A stretch of DNA of 35,228 bases from an uncultured Prevotellaceae bacterium (lineage in GTDB: Bacteria > Bacteroidota > Bacteroidia > Bacteroidales > Bacteroidaceae): positions 1-35,228 of the forward strand of contig ONLL01000036.1 of assembly GCA_900318685.1 (NCBI GenBank), in the 5' to 3' direction. The stretch's first letter is position 1, and the number at the start of each line of letters is the position of its first letter. Below are positions 16,308 to 23,509 of the stretch, piece by piece. Below the pieces are notes generated by a model. That model made no database searches, was not told the origin of the DNA, and was given only the letters and a program-made list of their open reading frames with translations. The position numbers and the translations under genes are program-made.

Positions 16308-17120
16308 TCATCTCAGTTTCGAAGTCAATGGATTGCGTATGCCCTGATAAGCACGGAGATACACCTTTGCCGAACCGAACGACAGGTTCATGTCGAGACG
16401 GACAGGCATGTGGTTGTCGTCGTCGGTGATGAAGAACTTGATGAGCTCCGTCTCCTTGCCGTCCTCACGCTCGATGAACGAGAAGACGAGACAACGGAAT
16501 TTCTCGCTGGTGCCCTCGATCTTGTAGTTCTCCTTGCCGCGATAGATCAGCCAGGAGTCGGAACGATGCTTGGCATCGGTGATGGGCATAGGCAGGATGT
16601 CGCCTTTCTTCATCTTCGAAGCGTCGAAGTTGCGGGCACGCAGGAAGATGCTCATCATGTCGTAGAGGCACTCGTCGTAGGATTTCTCCTGCCACTGGTG
16701 CTCGCCGTGACGATTGATGCGGTGCATCTTCACCTTCGAGTATCCGTTGGGATAGGTGTACCACAGCTCATCGACATAGTAGCGCTTGCCTTCGAGGGCT
16801 CCCTTGCGATAATAGAGCGGTGAGAGGTCGCTGACACTGCAATAAGAGGTGAGTGTGTCGCGCATGACGAACACGCCGTCGAGCTTGTCGTTGCCCTTGG
16901 TGATGAGGCTGGTGCGATAAGCCGGCATACCGTTGTAGGTAGACATCACCGTCGACATCGACGCTGCCCCCACCTTCACCCAGACGAACTGCCAGTTGAA
17001 GTAGAGGTCGTAGGCCAGGAACTCGCCGGCCTTGAATGCTTTATTCTCAATTCCGCAGTTTGACTGCGCCTTGATGCTCAGCGGGAGCAAAGCAAAAAGG
17101 ATAATTGCCAGTTTCTTCAT
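16308..17120 (-). CDS. Exported DUF3108 domain protein
   Basis: A 270-residue protein with signal peptide MKKLAIILFALLPLSIKAQ. The mature part starts NKAFKAGEFLAYDLYFNWQF then VWVKVGAAS, the usual DUF3108 opening, and ends with beta strands (FFITDDDNHMPVRLDMNLSF). DUF3108 proteins are periplasmic or outer-membrane-associated beta proteins of unknown function with a lipoprotein-carrier-like fold. It lies 20 bp after the Big_5 lipoprotein gene and 19 bp before the helicase gene, so it is part of the same run. Confidence 0.85.
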   Translation of the reverse strand: MKKLAIILFALLPLSIKAQSNCGIENKAFKAGEFLAYDLYFNWQFVWVKVGAASMSTVMSTYNGMPAYRTSLITKGNDKLDGVFVMRDTLTSYCSVSDLSPLYYRKGALEGKRYYVDELWYTYPNGYSKVKMHRINRHGEHQWQEKSYDECLYDMMSIFLRARNFDASKMKKGDILPMPITDAKHRSDSWLIYRGKENYKIEGTSEKFRCLVFSFIEREDGKETELIKFFITDDDNHMPVRLDMNLSFGSAKVYLRAYQGIRNPLTSKLR

Positions 17121-17140
17121 TGTCGTAAATGTATTTAAGT

Positions 17141-19168
17141 TTACATGTTGATTCCTTGTCCTTTCAGGTATTCCTTACCCAGCTGCTTGGCACGCTCCAG
17201 GTTGCGGTTCTTCAGCTTCTTGGCCTGGTCGGGCTTCTGCTTGATGAGCTTCTGGGGCTTCTGTTTGAAGAGGGGTACGGCGTTCAGGTTCCATCGTCGC
17301 TTCACATCCCACTTTGCCTTGCATTCCACCTCTTCATTGAAGTAATAGACAGGCTCAGGCTGCAGGCCTAGGTCGTAGGCGCCTGTGTCCCACTGGCCGT
17401 TGCCGTTCATATCGCAGTAGGCCTTCAGATAGTAGGTGGCGGCCTTCAGGTAGGTGAACTCGGCCTTGCCGTCCTTGGCGATGCCTTCGCGAAGCAGTTT
17501 GCCGGAGCTGTCGAGGACCTGCACGATGATTACTGCTGCGGTGTCGGCGCTGGTGATGGGCGAGCCGCTGATGTCGACGCTGAGCGTGCTGAACTCATCG
17601 GGCCCGCTCACCTTGATGCCTTGCTTGATGCCTTTGTTCACCAGCTGATAGATGGTCTCGAAGGCAGCGGAGTCGATCTCTAGGCTGTATTCCGTATTGG
17701 GTTTCCACTCTGCCACCAGCTCATAGGAGCGTGTCGACAGCTGGCGCAGCTCGTGGGGAGTGCGGTACCAGAGCGTGTCGACCTGGGAGTAGAGGTGCAC
17801 CATCGACGTATCACACTTGGCCAGCGGCACAGGCACTTCGAGGCGAACCTTGTCGAGGGGCGTCATCTGACCGCCGGGTTGAATCTTCACCTCGAGGAAC
17901 TTCTGGGGCATGATGCTGTCGTAGGGCTGATCGCGCTTCTTGCGCTTCTCCTGCTCCTTCTGCCATTTCTCAAACTCCTTCTGCTTGTCCTTCAGCCGCT
18001 TCTCGTAGGGTACCTTCGCGAGGAAGGTGATGGTGTCGAGCGTCTCGGTGAGGTTGCCCAGGGTGTCGGTGCCCATGAAGCGCAGCTCGGCCTGCAGCGT
18101 GTCGATGTTGGATACGAGGGTATCGGTGATCCAGTAGAAGATCGTGTCGCGGCGCTCGGATGCTTCCACCCTGCAGTATTTCTCCCAGCTGAAGTGAATG
18201 CCCTTGAGCTGAGGAAGTGAGTCGTGGCCGTAGCTGAAGTAGAGTCCCAGCTTCTCAGGTGTCTGACGCTCCGACTTCACCAGGAAACGGTCGGTCTGCG
18301 GCTCCTGGAACGAGCGCAGCGTGATGTCGTCGGGCAGGAAGTGGGTGTAGGGCACCTGCAGGATATTGTTGATGTGCAGCGAGTCGCGCCAGATGGTGTC
18401 CTGACGGGTGTCGGGTTTCCACGATGGTATGACCTCTTCGTTCGAGAAAGCCACAGCCTCGCTCTTCTGTCCGAAGACGAAGTCGCCGTCGGCATCGTTC
18501 AAGCCGAAGACCCGATAGCTGCCTTTGGCCACGCCCTTGATGGTGAACTTGCCGGCGCCGTTGGTGCGCGAGACACGCATCATGGCCTCCTTGTGGAACG
18601 CGCTGTCGGGAGCGTCGTAGGGATAGAGGCCGACGAGCATGCCCTTCACGGGCTCCAGGTCCTCGGCGTTGAGCACATAGCCCGACACCTCGAGCGTGTC
18701 GATATGGTCACCTGTGGAGAAGCTGAAGGTGTAGTTGCCCATCGGGTTGCCCTCGTTGTTGTCGGTGATGGCATCGCTGAAGTCTACGGTATAGGTGGTG
18801 TTCTCCTTCAGCGAGTCCTTCAGTTCTACGATGATGCGCTTGCCCTGAGCCTTGATTTCGGCCTGCTCCAGCTGTGGAGGCGATACGATGACCTTCTCCT
18901 GTGCGTTCTCTATCTTGATGAACTCGTTGAAGTTGATGGTGACCTTCTTGCCCGTTACGTTGACACCTCCGTCGGCCGGCGACGAGCTCACGACGTAGGG
19001 CGGTGTATCGTCGTACCATCCTCCGTCGGGGCTGCCCATGCGGGCGCAACTGGTGAAGATGAGAGATGAGAAATGAGAGATGAGAAATGCCGCTGCCAGC
19101 ATTCCTTTCCCCTTTGTTATGTTCTTAACGACGCTTATCACGGCGCCGATCCATTTCTCATTTCTCAT
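17141..19168 (-). CDS. Big_5 (SbsA Ig-like) domain lipoprotein
   Basis: A 675-residue lipoprotein. The lipobox is FTSC with lipidated Cys41, preceded by a hydrophobic stretch of about residues 24-38 encoded largely by heptamer repeats. The mature protein opens with a Big_5 domain (PPYVVSSSPADGGVNVTGKK through YTFSFSTG, about 55-135), then a carboxypeptidase-regulatory-like segment (about 140-200), a lysine/glutamate-rich stretch and a basic C-terminus. Proteins of this build are widespread single-copy lipoproteins in Bacteroidetes with no assigned role. Its start codon lies in the same heptamer array that holds the stop codon of the upstream GH3-family gene. Starts at GTG codons near 19138 or ATG 19102 are also possible. 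Confidence 0.85.
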   Translation of the reverse strand: MRNEKWIGAVISVVKNITKGKGMLAAAFLISHFSSLIFTSCARMGSPDGGWYDDTPPYVVSSSPADGGVNVTGKKVTINFNEFIKIENAQEKVIVSPPQLEQAEIKAQGKRIIVELKDSLKENTTYTVDFSDAITDNNEGNPMGNYTFSFSTGDHIDTLEVSGYVLNAEDLEPVKGMLVGLYPYDAPDSAFHKEAMMRVSRTNGAGKFTIKGVAKGSYRVFGLNDADGDFVFGQKSEAVAFSNEEVIPSWKPDTRQDTIWRDSLHINNILQVPYTHFLPDDITLRSFQEPQTDRFLVKSERQTPEKLGLYFSYGHDSLPQLKGIHFSWEKYCRVEASERRDTIFYWITDTLVSNIDTLQAELRFMGTDTLGNLTETLDTITFLAKVPYEKRLKDKQKEFEKWQKEQEKRKKRDQPYDSIMPQKFLEVKIQPGGQMTPLDKVRLEVPVPLAKCDTSMVHLYSQVDTLWYRTPHELRQLSTRSYELVAEWKPNTEYSLEIDSAAFETIYQLVNKGIKQGIKVSGPDEFSTLSVDISGSPITSADTAAVIIVQVLDSSGKLLREGIAKDGKAEFTYLKAATYYLKAYCDMNGNGQWDTGAYDLGLQPEPVYYFNEEVECKAKWDVKRRWNLNAVPLFKQKPQKLIKQKPDQAKKLKNRNLERAKQLGKEYLKGQGINM

Positions 19169-19185
19169 TTTTCATTTCTCATTTA
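19060..19185. repeat. Paired heptamer arrays spanning a gene junction and a signal peptide
   Basis: The plus strand has TGAGAGA/TGAGAAA repeats at 19060-19089 and the inverse (CATTTCT/CATTTTT) at 19152-19185. The arms match at about 27 of 30 positions around a 62-bp loop. The second array contains both the stop of the GH3-family gene (19172-19174) and the start of the lipoprotein gene (19166-19168). The first encodes the hydrophobic core of the lipoprotein signal peptide. Confidence 0.85.
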
Positions 19186-20668
19186 AAAGAAGCAGCTCCT
19201 CGATATGCTCCCTCGAATTGCTCAGGCGAGGCACCTTGTGCTGGCCGCCCAGCTTGCCCTTTGACTTCAGCCAGTCGTTGAACAGGCCTGGACGGGCCAC
19301 GACCACCTCCAGGTGCTGCAGGGTGATGTCCTTGTAGCGCTTGGCTTCGTAGTCGCTGTTCACCTCCTGCAGACGGGCGTCGAGCAGACGGGCAAAGTAC
19401 TGCAGGTCGTCGGGAGGAGTAGAGAACTCGATGAGCCACTGGTGGCGGCACTTCGCGTTGGCATCCATAAACACAGGCGCTGCCGTATATTCCAGCACCT
19501 GGGCACCCGTCTGCTGGCAGGCATAGCTCAGCCCCTGCTCGGCATTGTCGACGATGAGCTCCTCGCCGAAGGCATTGATGAAGCTCTTGGTGCGTCCGGA
19601 GATGATGAACTTGTAGGGATTGGTCGAAGTGAACTGCACGGTGTCGCCTATCATATAGCGCCACAGACCGCACGACGTAGAGATAATCATGGCGTAGTTC
19701 TTGCCCTTCTCCACACCCCAGAGCGGCACGATCTGATCGCTGCCCATCTCCTGGAACTCGTAGAAGCAGTCGTAGTCGAGCATCAGCAGCATCGACTTGT
19801 CGCTGGGGTCATCCTGTATGCCGAAGAATCCCTCGCTGGCGTTGTAGGTCTCCATGTAGTGCATCTTCGACGAGGTGATAAGCTGCTGGTACTGCTCACG
19901 ATAGGGAGTGAAGGCCACACCTCCGTGGAAGAACACTTCCAGGTTGGGCCACACCTCCTCCAGATGCTTCTTGCCCGAGAGCTCCATCACGCGGTTGAGC
20001 ACGGAGAGCATCCATGAGGGCACGCCCGAGAGGTTGGTCACGTTCTTCGTCATCGCTTCGCGGGCAATGCGGTCGCGCTTCACCTCGAAGTCGCTCAGCA
20101 GGGCAGTCTCCTTAGAAGGTACGCGCATGAGGTTCACCAGCGGATTGATGTTCTCGATGAGGATGGCGCTGAGGTCGCCCACCAGCGAGTCGGGCAGGTC
20201 GTAGTTAGGCTGATGGCTTCCTCCCAGTATCAGGCCCTTGCCGTCGAACATGCGGCTCTCAGGATTATTCCTCAGATAGATAGCCACCACGTCGGCACCG
20301 CCTTTATAGTGGAGGCGCTTCAGACCTTCCTTCGAAACGGGGATGAACTTCGACTTGTCGTTCGTCGTGCCGCTCGACTTGGCATACCATTTCACGCGTC
20401 CAGGCCAGAGGATGTCCTCTTCGCCGTGTCGCATGCGGTCGATCTGTCCCTTCAGCTCTTCGTAGCTATTGACAGGATTGTTGTGCACGAAGTCCTCATA
20501 GGTCTTCATGTCGCCAAAGCGGTGGTAGCGCCCGTACTCAGTGTCCTTGGCGCGCTCGATGAGTCGCGACAGCACTTCGTGCTGCAGCTCCTCGGCCTCG
20601 CTGTTGTGGCGTTCCAACTCATGCCATCGTGACGAGAATAGATGTCTGGCTATTCCTGTTATGCTCAT
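19172..20668 (-). CDS. GH3 auxin-responsive-promoter family protein (acyl-adenylate-forming fold)
   Basis: A 498-residue member of the GH3 family of the ANL (adenylating) superfamily. Visible motifs are the ATP loop SSGTTNDKSKFIPV (about 98-111), the YNASEGFFGIQDD motif, YMIGDTV, and ISGRTKSFINAFGEEL at the hinge to the C-terminal subdomain. Plant relatives join amino acids to acyl acids; bacterial members are common in Bacteroidetes but without known substrates. It heads the minus-strand run of five genes, which has no gap larger than 20 bp. Its last residues (NEK) and stop come from the heptamer array shared with the next gene. Confidence 0.87.
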   Translation of the reverse strand: MSITGIARHLFSSRWHELERHNSEAEELQHEVLSRLIERAKDTEYGRYHRFGDMKTYEDFVHNNPVNSYEELKGQIDRMRHGEEDILWPGRVKWYAKSSGTTNDKSKFIPVSKEGLKRLHYKGGADVVAIYLRNNPESRMFDGKGLILGGSHQPNYDLPDSLVGDLSAILIENINPLVNLMRVPSKETALLSDFEVKRDRIAREAMTKNVTNLSGVPSWMLSVLNRVMELSGKKHLEEVWPNLEVFFHGGVAFTPYREQYQQLITSSKMHYMETYNASEGFFGIQDDPSDKSMLLMLDYDCFYEFQEMGSDQIVPLWGVEKGKNYAMIISTSCGLWRYMIGDTVQFTSTNPYKFIISGRTKSFINAFGEELIVDNAEQGLSYACQQTGAQVLEYTAAPVFMDANAKCRHQWLIEFSTPPDDLQYFARLLDARLQEVNSDYEAKRYKDITLQHLEVVVARPGLFNDWLKSKGKLGGQHKVPRLSNSREHIEELLLLNEK

Positions 20669-20699
20669 TTCTGTCAGTTTCTTTTTTCAAATTTGACTG

Positions 20700-20707
20700 C
20701 AAAGGTA
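20700..20707 (-). promoter_or_regulatory. -7 promoter element of the five-gene minus-strand run
   Basis: TACCTTTG on the minus strand, 31 bp before the GH3-family start codon. There is no clear TTTG at the -33 position. Confidence 0.55.
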
Positions 20708-20900
20708 GCTGAAAGTTTTGGAATAATCGCAGCTTTTACTTTTTTTTAGCAGTATACAAGGGTTTTTTGCGCCAAAGCATTTTTCAGTAAAGACCACGGT
20801 GCATGAGATAAGTTCCTATATATTCCTAACTTTGCAACGAAGAAAACGCTATAATATGACATATGTCATTGATTCTGCGTTTAAAGGGTAAAACGATATG

Positions 20901-21302
20901 TCATTCTTTCTCTATAAGAGACTTCAGTTTATCGACCAAGATATGGACTTTGGGAGCAAGTTCGTCGATGTTTTCTTTCGTAACCTGCTTAAAATCTTCA
21001 TAATCACTGCTCTGGCGAAGGTTGAACATCTGCGAGATCAGGGCTCCGTCGTCAATGGTCAGGATGCCCGTTTTTACGTATAGAAGATTGATCTGAGCTA
21101 CCAATCCCGCATGAGTCTTAACCTGTTTTTCGTTCTTGATGATTAAGGCAGAGGCCATATAATATATGGCATAATAGAGACGGTTGGCTGCAAGATTATA
21201 CCACCCTTGAGCAGCCACCTTCTGTGCCTCTTCTAAAGTGGAATATGCTCTTTCGACTCTATATTCCACAATGGCTTTCCTGTCTTCTGCTGAAAGACTC
21301 AT
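20901..21302 (-). CDS. HEPN domain protein (UPF0332-like), partner of an MNT nucleotidyltransferase
   Basis: A 133-residue helical protein. NLAANRLYYAIYYMASALI (about 36-54) is the typical HEPN/UPF0332 helix. In HEPN-MNT pairs the HEPN protein is a toxin RNase and MNT neutralises it by adding AMP to a tyrosine near the R-x4-6-H active site. Here the corresponding stretch is R96-Q-S-S-D-Y101, with no histidine in place, so canonical RNase activity is doubtful or differently organised. The start overlaps the MNT stop by four bases (ATGA). The coding sequence looks more AT-rich than its neighbours, as expected for a mobile defence or toxin-antitoxin cassette. Confidence 0.82.
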   Translation of the reverse strand: MSLSAEDRKAIVEYRVERAYSTLEEAQKVAAQGWYNLAANRLYYAIYYMASALIIKNEKQVKTHAGLVAQINLLYVKTGILTIDDGALISQMFNLRQSSDYEDFKQVTKENIDELAPKVHILVDKLKSLIEKE

Positions 21303-21619
21303 AGTGCGATGCCTTCAGTTGTTACATTATACTTGAACATTGTAGGCGGTGCTTGTTCCCATTCTTTCTGGGTATAGAGTGTGGGATTAATCTCTGCGCC
21401 ATAGTCTAAACCTTTGTAATAAACGGAATAGCACAATCTCTTGTAGTCGTCGAGGTTGGTCTTTGCACGATCCACTATGACAAGCACATCCCAGTCGCTG
21501 TCCTCACGGGCATCGCCTCGTGCGCGCGAGCCATAAAGAATGATTTGCGCCGTAGGCTCTGATGCACGTATCGTGTCGCGAATCAGGCTGATAATCTGTG
21601 TTCTCTTGTCGTCGGACAT
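21299..21619 (-). CDS. MNT-type minimal nucleotidyltransferase (antitoxin-like)
   Basis: A 106-residue protein of the DNA-polymerase-beta-like nucleotidyltransferase fold. The active site is G30-S-R-A-R-G-D-A-R-E-D-S-D-W-D-V-L-V: the GS motif plus the two metal-binding Asp residues (42 and 44). Minimal nucleotidyltransferases of this length are the usual partner of HEPN proteins. The gene is first in the pair, under a well-formed promoter. Nothing else of a defence island is adjacent. Confidence 0.88.
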   Translation of the reverse strand: MSDDKRTQIISLIRDTIRASEPTAQIILYGSRARGDAREDSDWDVLVIVDRAKTNLDDYKRLCYSVYYKGLDYGAEINPTLYTQKEWEQAPPTMFKYNVTTEGIAL

Positions 21620-21654
21620 ATTGTATACCTCTTATCGGGAAGACTTATTCGGTG

Positions 21655-21686
21655 CAAAGATACGAAAAGAATTTGGAAACGCCAAA
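21655..21686 (-). promoter_or_regulatory. Promoter of the MNT-HEPN pair
   Basis: On the minus strand, -33 TTTG (21683-21686), a 20-bp spacer, and -7 TATCTTTG (21655-21662); the ATG lies 35 bp downstream. Confidence 0.75.
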
Positions 21687-21930
21687 AGAAAGAGGAGGAA
21701 AATGTGAAAAGATGGAGTGAAACGGTCAAAAGTATAAGTGCCTACACCTGGTGTCGCTCGCTGCGGACGGAGCGGTCGTTAGTTACGGATGGAGCGTACG
21801 TTCGTCTGCGATAAAGCGTACGTCTGTTCGTAACGAGCGAGCTCTCCATTGCGGACGGGCAATCGCAAGATCGCATGGTGGCACTACCTATGCCTTCCGT
21901 CTGTACCTTGATGGCTTCCAGCTTATACCC

Positions 21931-22018
21931 GCACAGCCTTTACCTTACGACTACACAGCCTTTACCTTACGACTGCACGGCTTTTACCTTACGACTGCAC
22001 GGCCTTTACCTTACGACT
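21931..22018. repeat. 22-bp tandem repeat, four copies
   Basis: Units start at 21931, 21953, 21975 and 21997. Each is about CACRGCCTTTACC followed by TTACGACT, with one to three differences. A degenerate fifth unit (ATATAGCC...) follows to about 22040. The units touch each other with no spacers, and 22 is not a multiple of three, so this is neither a CRISPR array nor a protein repeat. Confidence 0.85.
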
Positions 22019-22075
22019 ATATAGCCTACGGGATTGACTGCGGATTTTGCGCACATATCCCGCTAAAAAACAAGA

Positions 22076-22409
22076 TTGTGACAATTGTGACAAATGACAC
22101 CCTATTTTTTGCCTGTTTTGAATGCTGAATCGGGGGGTGATGCGACTGAGGCCAATTATTCAGTACGCGGTTTATGGCATTCTGATGAAGGAAAAAGCCC
22201 GATTCTGACGCTGAAAAGTGGTTTACTTGCAGGTAAAATGCAGTTAGAAGATGTATAATAGCAAATAACAATACTAATAATAATTACTAACATTATTAAT
22301 TAATTTATTAATAATCAAATAGTTATATAATTCATTATATTCTTCTTCTCCCTCTCTTCAGCCTAAAATCATGTAGAATTTAATTGTCTAATTGTCACAA
22401 TTGTCACAC
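22076..22409. repeat. Inverted pair of TTGTGACAA double motifs bounding an AT-rich segment
   Basis: Left copy 22076-22093 is TTGTGACAA twice. The right copy at 22392-22409 is its reverse complement with 17 of 18 matches. Each 9-mer is a near-palindrome (TTGT-n-ACAA), so each end offers two protein-binding-like half-sites. The 298-bp interior contains a 54-codon open frame and an AT-rich half. It could be a relic of a small mobile element or a regulatory structure. Confidence 0.6.
22094..22258 (+). CDS. Possible 54-residue protein inside the inverted-repeat segment
   Basis: An ATG immediately after the left inverted motif opens 54 codons: MTPYFLPVLNAESGGDATEA ... ILTLKSGLLAGKMQLEDV. It has no recognised domain, no ribosome-binding site and no promoter box in front. 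The amino-acid mix is protein-like, and it lies wholly within the bounded segment. It may be a remnant of a longer gene. Confidence 0.22.
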   Translation: MTPYFLPVLNAESGGDATEANYSVRGLWHSDEGKSPILTLKSGLLAGKMQLEDV

Positions 22410-22560
22410 ATTGTCTTTCGCTCCCTCGAAATACCCGGAAATACATGCTTTTATATTGCTAAATGCTGCTTCCAGACGGCTCCTGACCGAGCACTTTCGG
22501 CCATTTTGATGCTAAATGACGAGGAAAAAGCGCTTGTTTTTGAATTATCGAGGTCAAATA

Positions 22561-22592
22561 TTTGGCGGAAAGGAAAATAATGGTTATTTTTG
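22561..22592 (+). promoter_or_regulatory. Promoter of the nadK-ABC unit
   Basis: -33 TTTG (22561-22564), a 20-bp spacer, and -7 TATTTTTG (22585-22592); the chosen ATG is 29 bp downstream. Confidence 0.75.
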
Positions 22593-22621
22593 CAGTCACA
22601 AAAGGAAACGACGACCAAGAT

Positions 22622-23509
22622 ATGCCATCAACGACTCTCACCTTTGCCCTCTTCGGCAATGTCTACCAGCACGAGAAATCGGCAGCCGTGCGACAGGTGC
22701 TCGCCTGCCTGCAGGAACGTGGTGCGCGCATCCTGATAGAGGAGGAGTACTATGATTTCCTGTCCTGCTCGGAGCTTATCAACATCGCTGATGCCGAGAC
22801 GTTCACGGGCAGCCAGTTCGAAGCCGATTTCGCCATCTCGATGGGAGGCGACGGTACGCTGCTGAAGACAGCCAGTCAGGTGCGCGAGAAGCAGATACCC
22901 ATTCTGGGTGTGAACATGGGCCGCCTGGGATTCCTGGCCGATGTCAGTGCCGGCGATATCGAGCAGACGGTGGATGCGCTCCTGAAAGGCGACTATTCAG
23001 TGGAGAGCCGTGCCGTGATTCGTGTGGAGACCGATGGCGAACCCATCGACGACTATGCCTGTGCCCTCAACGATGTGGCCATCCTCAAGCGAGATACTGC
23101 ATCGATGATTTCGATACGTGCCAGCATCGACGGTGACTATCTGACGACCTACCAGGCCGACGGACTCATTGTGTCGACGCCTACAGGATCGACGGCTTAC
23201 TCGCTCTCCAACGGCGGTCCCATCATCGTGCCTCGTACAGGTGTGATGCTCTTGACAGCTGTCGCTCCCCATTCGCTGAACGTCAGGCCTATCGTCATTC
23301 CCGACTCGTCGACCATCGAACTGACGGTGAGCAGTCGCAGCCATACATTCCTAGTGGCTATCGACGGTCGCAGCTCGAAGATGCCTGAGGGCATCACGCT
23401 AAGGCTGAGCCGTGCCCCGTATATGCTGAAAGTAGTGAAACGTCCCGACAGCCGCTATTTCTCCACTTTGCGAGAGAAGCTGATGTGGGGAGCTGATGGA
23501 AGAAAATGA
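22622..23509 (+). CDS. nadK: NAD kinase
   Basis: A 295-residue cytoplasmic enzyme that phosphorylates NAD to NADP with ATP. The GGDGT motif (75-79, catalytic Asp77) is followed by IPILGVNMGRLGFLADVS. The NE/D motif (LNDVAILKRD) and the glycine-rich DGLIVSTPTGSTAYSLSNGG are also in place. The start is ATG 22622 (MPSTTLTFALFGNVYQ), which matches the normal NAD kinase opening; the in-frame TTG at 22562 overlaps the promoter and is discarded. Its stop overlaps the start of the ABC exporter gene by four bases. Confidence 0.95.
   Translation: MPSTTLTFALFGNVYQHEKSAAVRQVLACLQERGARILIEEEYYDFLSCSELINIADAETFTGSQFEADFAISMGGDGTLLKTASQVREKQIPILGVNMGRLGFLADVSAGDIEQTVDALLKGDYSVESRAVIRVETDGEPIDDYACALNDVAILKRDTASMISIRASIDGDYLTTYQADGLIVSTPTGSTAYSLSNGGPIIVPRTGVMLLTAVAPHSLNVRPIVIPDSSTIELTVSSRSHTFLVAIDGRSSKMPEGITLRLSRAPYMLKVVKRPDSRYFSTLREKLMWGADGRK

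Larger units (their letters stand above)
21690..22560. other. Long non-coding region with several repeat types
   Basis: About 870 bp lie between the MNT promoter and the NAD kinase promoter without a convincing gene. In order: a CpG-dense stretch (about 21745-21885) with repeated GCGTACGT and many short inverted matches that could fold; a four-copy 22-bp tandem array (21931-22018); an inverted pair of tandem TTGTGACAA motifs (22076-22093 and 22392-22409); a very AT-rich stretch (about 22255-22380); and an ordinary-looking leader to the NAD kinase gene. The plan resembles the region at 34346-34596. Confidence 0.7.

Noticed and set aside
18224-19069. 281-codon plus-strand open frame opposite the Big_5 lipoprotein
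   Set aside because: Antisense shadow of a gene with a clear lipobox and domain structure.
20827-20891. A plus-strand TAACTTTG box followed by an 11-codon frame (ATG at 20857) starting on a 14-bp palindrome ATGACATATGTCAT
   Set aside because: No -33 element at the right distance, no gene follows on this strand, and an 11-codon peptide cannot be supported from sequence alone. The palindrome may still be a binding site.
21931-22018. CRISPR array
   Set aside because: The 22-bp units are contiguous with no spacers and no cas genes are present; the same applies to 34346-34435.
21751-22128. A 125-codon plus-strand open frame over the CpG-rich region and the 22-bp array
   Set aside because: It translates the tandem repeats in changing frames, has no conserved-looking segment or start signal, and is better explained as non-coding repeat DNA.
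22026-22271. 81-codon minus-strand frame in the non-coding region
   Set aside because: It overlaps the inverted motif and the alternative 54-codon frame, has no start signal, and lacks recognisable features.
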